Shown here piece by piece: positions 23,569 to 23,726 of a stretch of DNA of 23,726 bases; position 1 is the stretch's first letter; every line of letters begins with the position of its first letter. The stretch spans positions 1 to 23,726 of the forward strand of contig QHUQ01000022.1 in assembly GCA_003221985.1 (NCBI GenBank), read 5' to 3'. The position numbers and the translations under genes were made by a program. The notes below the pieces were generated by a model. That model saw nothing but the letters and a program-made list of their open reading frames with translations, was not told the DNA's origin and did not search any database. The stretch is from Gemmatimonadota bacterium (GTDB lineage: Bacteria > Gemmatimonadota > Gemmatimonadetes > Gemmatimonadales > GWC2-71-9).

Positions 23569-23652
23569 GTCGGTGAGAGTACAGCGGGAAACCGCTACGC
23601 ACAAACGTCCTGTTTGCGGGTAGATTTGCGGAAACCATTCAAGGGTTGAGCC
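23569..23652. promoter_or_regulatory. Divergent intergenic region with a GAAA hairpin and a direct repeat
   Basis: This 84-base gap separates the TMEM175-like gene from a divergent lipoprotein gene. It has a 5-base-pair hairpin with a GAAA tetraloop (AGCGG-GAAA-CCGCT, 23583-23596), which would lie in the TMEM175 mRNA leader as its complement. It also has TTTGCGG twice, 12 bases apart (23613-23619 and 23625-23631), a possible operator. TAGATT at 23621 could be a plus-strand -10, but no matching -35 is seen. Confidence 0.35.
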
Positions 23653-23726
23653 ATGCATCGCTCGCTTTCTGCTCTGCCAGTCGCGTTGCTCGCCGTCTGG
23701 TTAGCCGCGTGCTCGGACTCGGGGGG
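23653..23726 (+). CDS. N-terminus of a lipoprotein (3' part beyond the window)
   Basis: Only the first 24 codons are present. They code for a typical lipoprotein leader: MHRSLSALPVALLAVWLAAC with the lipobox Cys at position 20, then SDSGG. ATG at 23653 is preceded by AAGGG, about 7 bases upstream, as a ribosome site. The tail after the Cys is like that of other lipoproteins in this window. The mature protein is not visible, so no function can be given. Confidence 0.7.
   Translation, partial: MHRSLSALPVALLAVWLAACSDSG

Overview
The window is GC-rich bacterial chromosome. The mix of genes (Ig-like/PPC-type lipoprotein, reaction-centre-type cytochrome c fused to TPRs, Minf_1886-type protein, IS200/RAYT-like protein, many lipoproteins) looks most like Gemmatimonadota or a relative. 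That assignment is inference from gene content; there is no rRNA or other marker to fix it. I saw no tRNA, rRNA, CRISPR array or phage module.

Layout. (1) From about 14.67 kb down to position 1, thirteen minus-strand genes follow one another with no gap larger than 15 bases: hsp20, lon, Minf_1886-like, Memo-like (AmmeMemoRadiSam B), nnrE-nnrD fusion, beta-propeller lipoprotein, thiL, plsC-like, eno, ftsB/divIC-like, Ig/PPC lipoprotein, multicopper oxidase and an amidohydrolase cut by the window edge. Most junctions are 1-4 base ATGA/GTGA/TAATG overlaps, so this looks like one long translationally coupled transcription unit. It joins proteostasis, metabolite repair, thiamine, lipid, glycolysis and division genes, with exported proteins at its distal end. 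(2) From 19.75 down to 14.71 kb a second minus-strand run, equally compact, codes for envelope proteins: a DUF6709-like protein split in two frames, an FAD-linked oxidase, a glycerophosphodiester phosphodiesterase with altered metal-site residues, two multi-spanning membrane proteins and a DUF6174-like lipoprotein. (3) From 19.8 to 23.7 kb the organisation loosens: a plus-strand lipoprotein cyclophilin, a broken diheme cytochrome c with an alpha/beta hydrolase upstream of it, an IS200/RAYT-like gene between inverted REP-like double hairpins, a lipoprotein coupled to a TMEM175-family channel, and the start of one more plus-strand lipoprotein.

Most notable: the RAYT-like gene lacks the stretch that should carry its HUH catalytic histidines, yet is flanked by two inverted REP-like elements whose first hairpins differ by compensatory base-pair swaps. 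Within 3 kb, the cytochrome gene and probably the DUF6709-like gene also seem to have lost an internal segment. Three similar lesions so close together point either to local decay or to an assembly problem, and reads could separate these. Other points of interest are the unknown N-terminal region of the multicopper oxidase, the Glu-to-Asp changes in the phosphodiesterase, and a stem-loop that would hide the ribosome site of the alpha/beta hydrolase.
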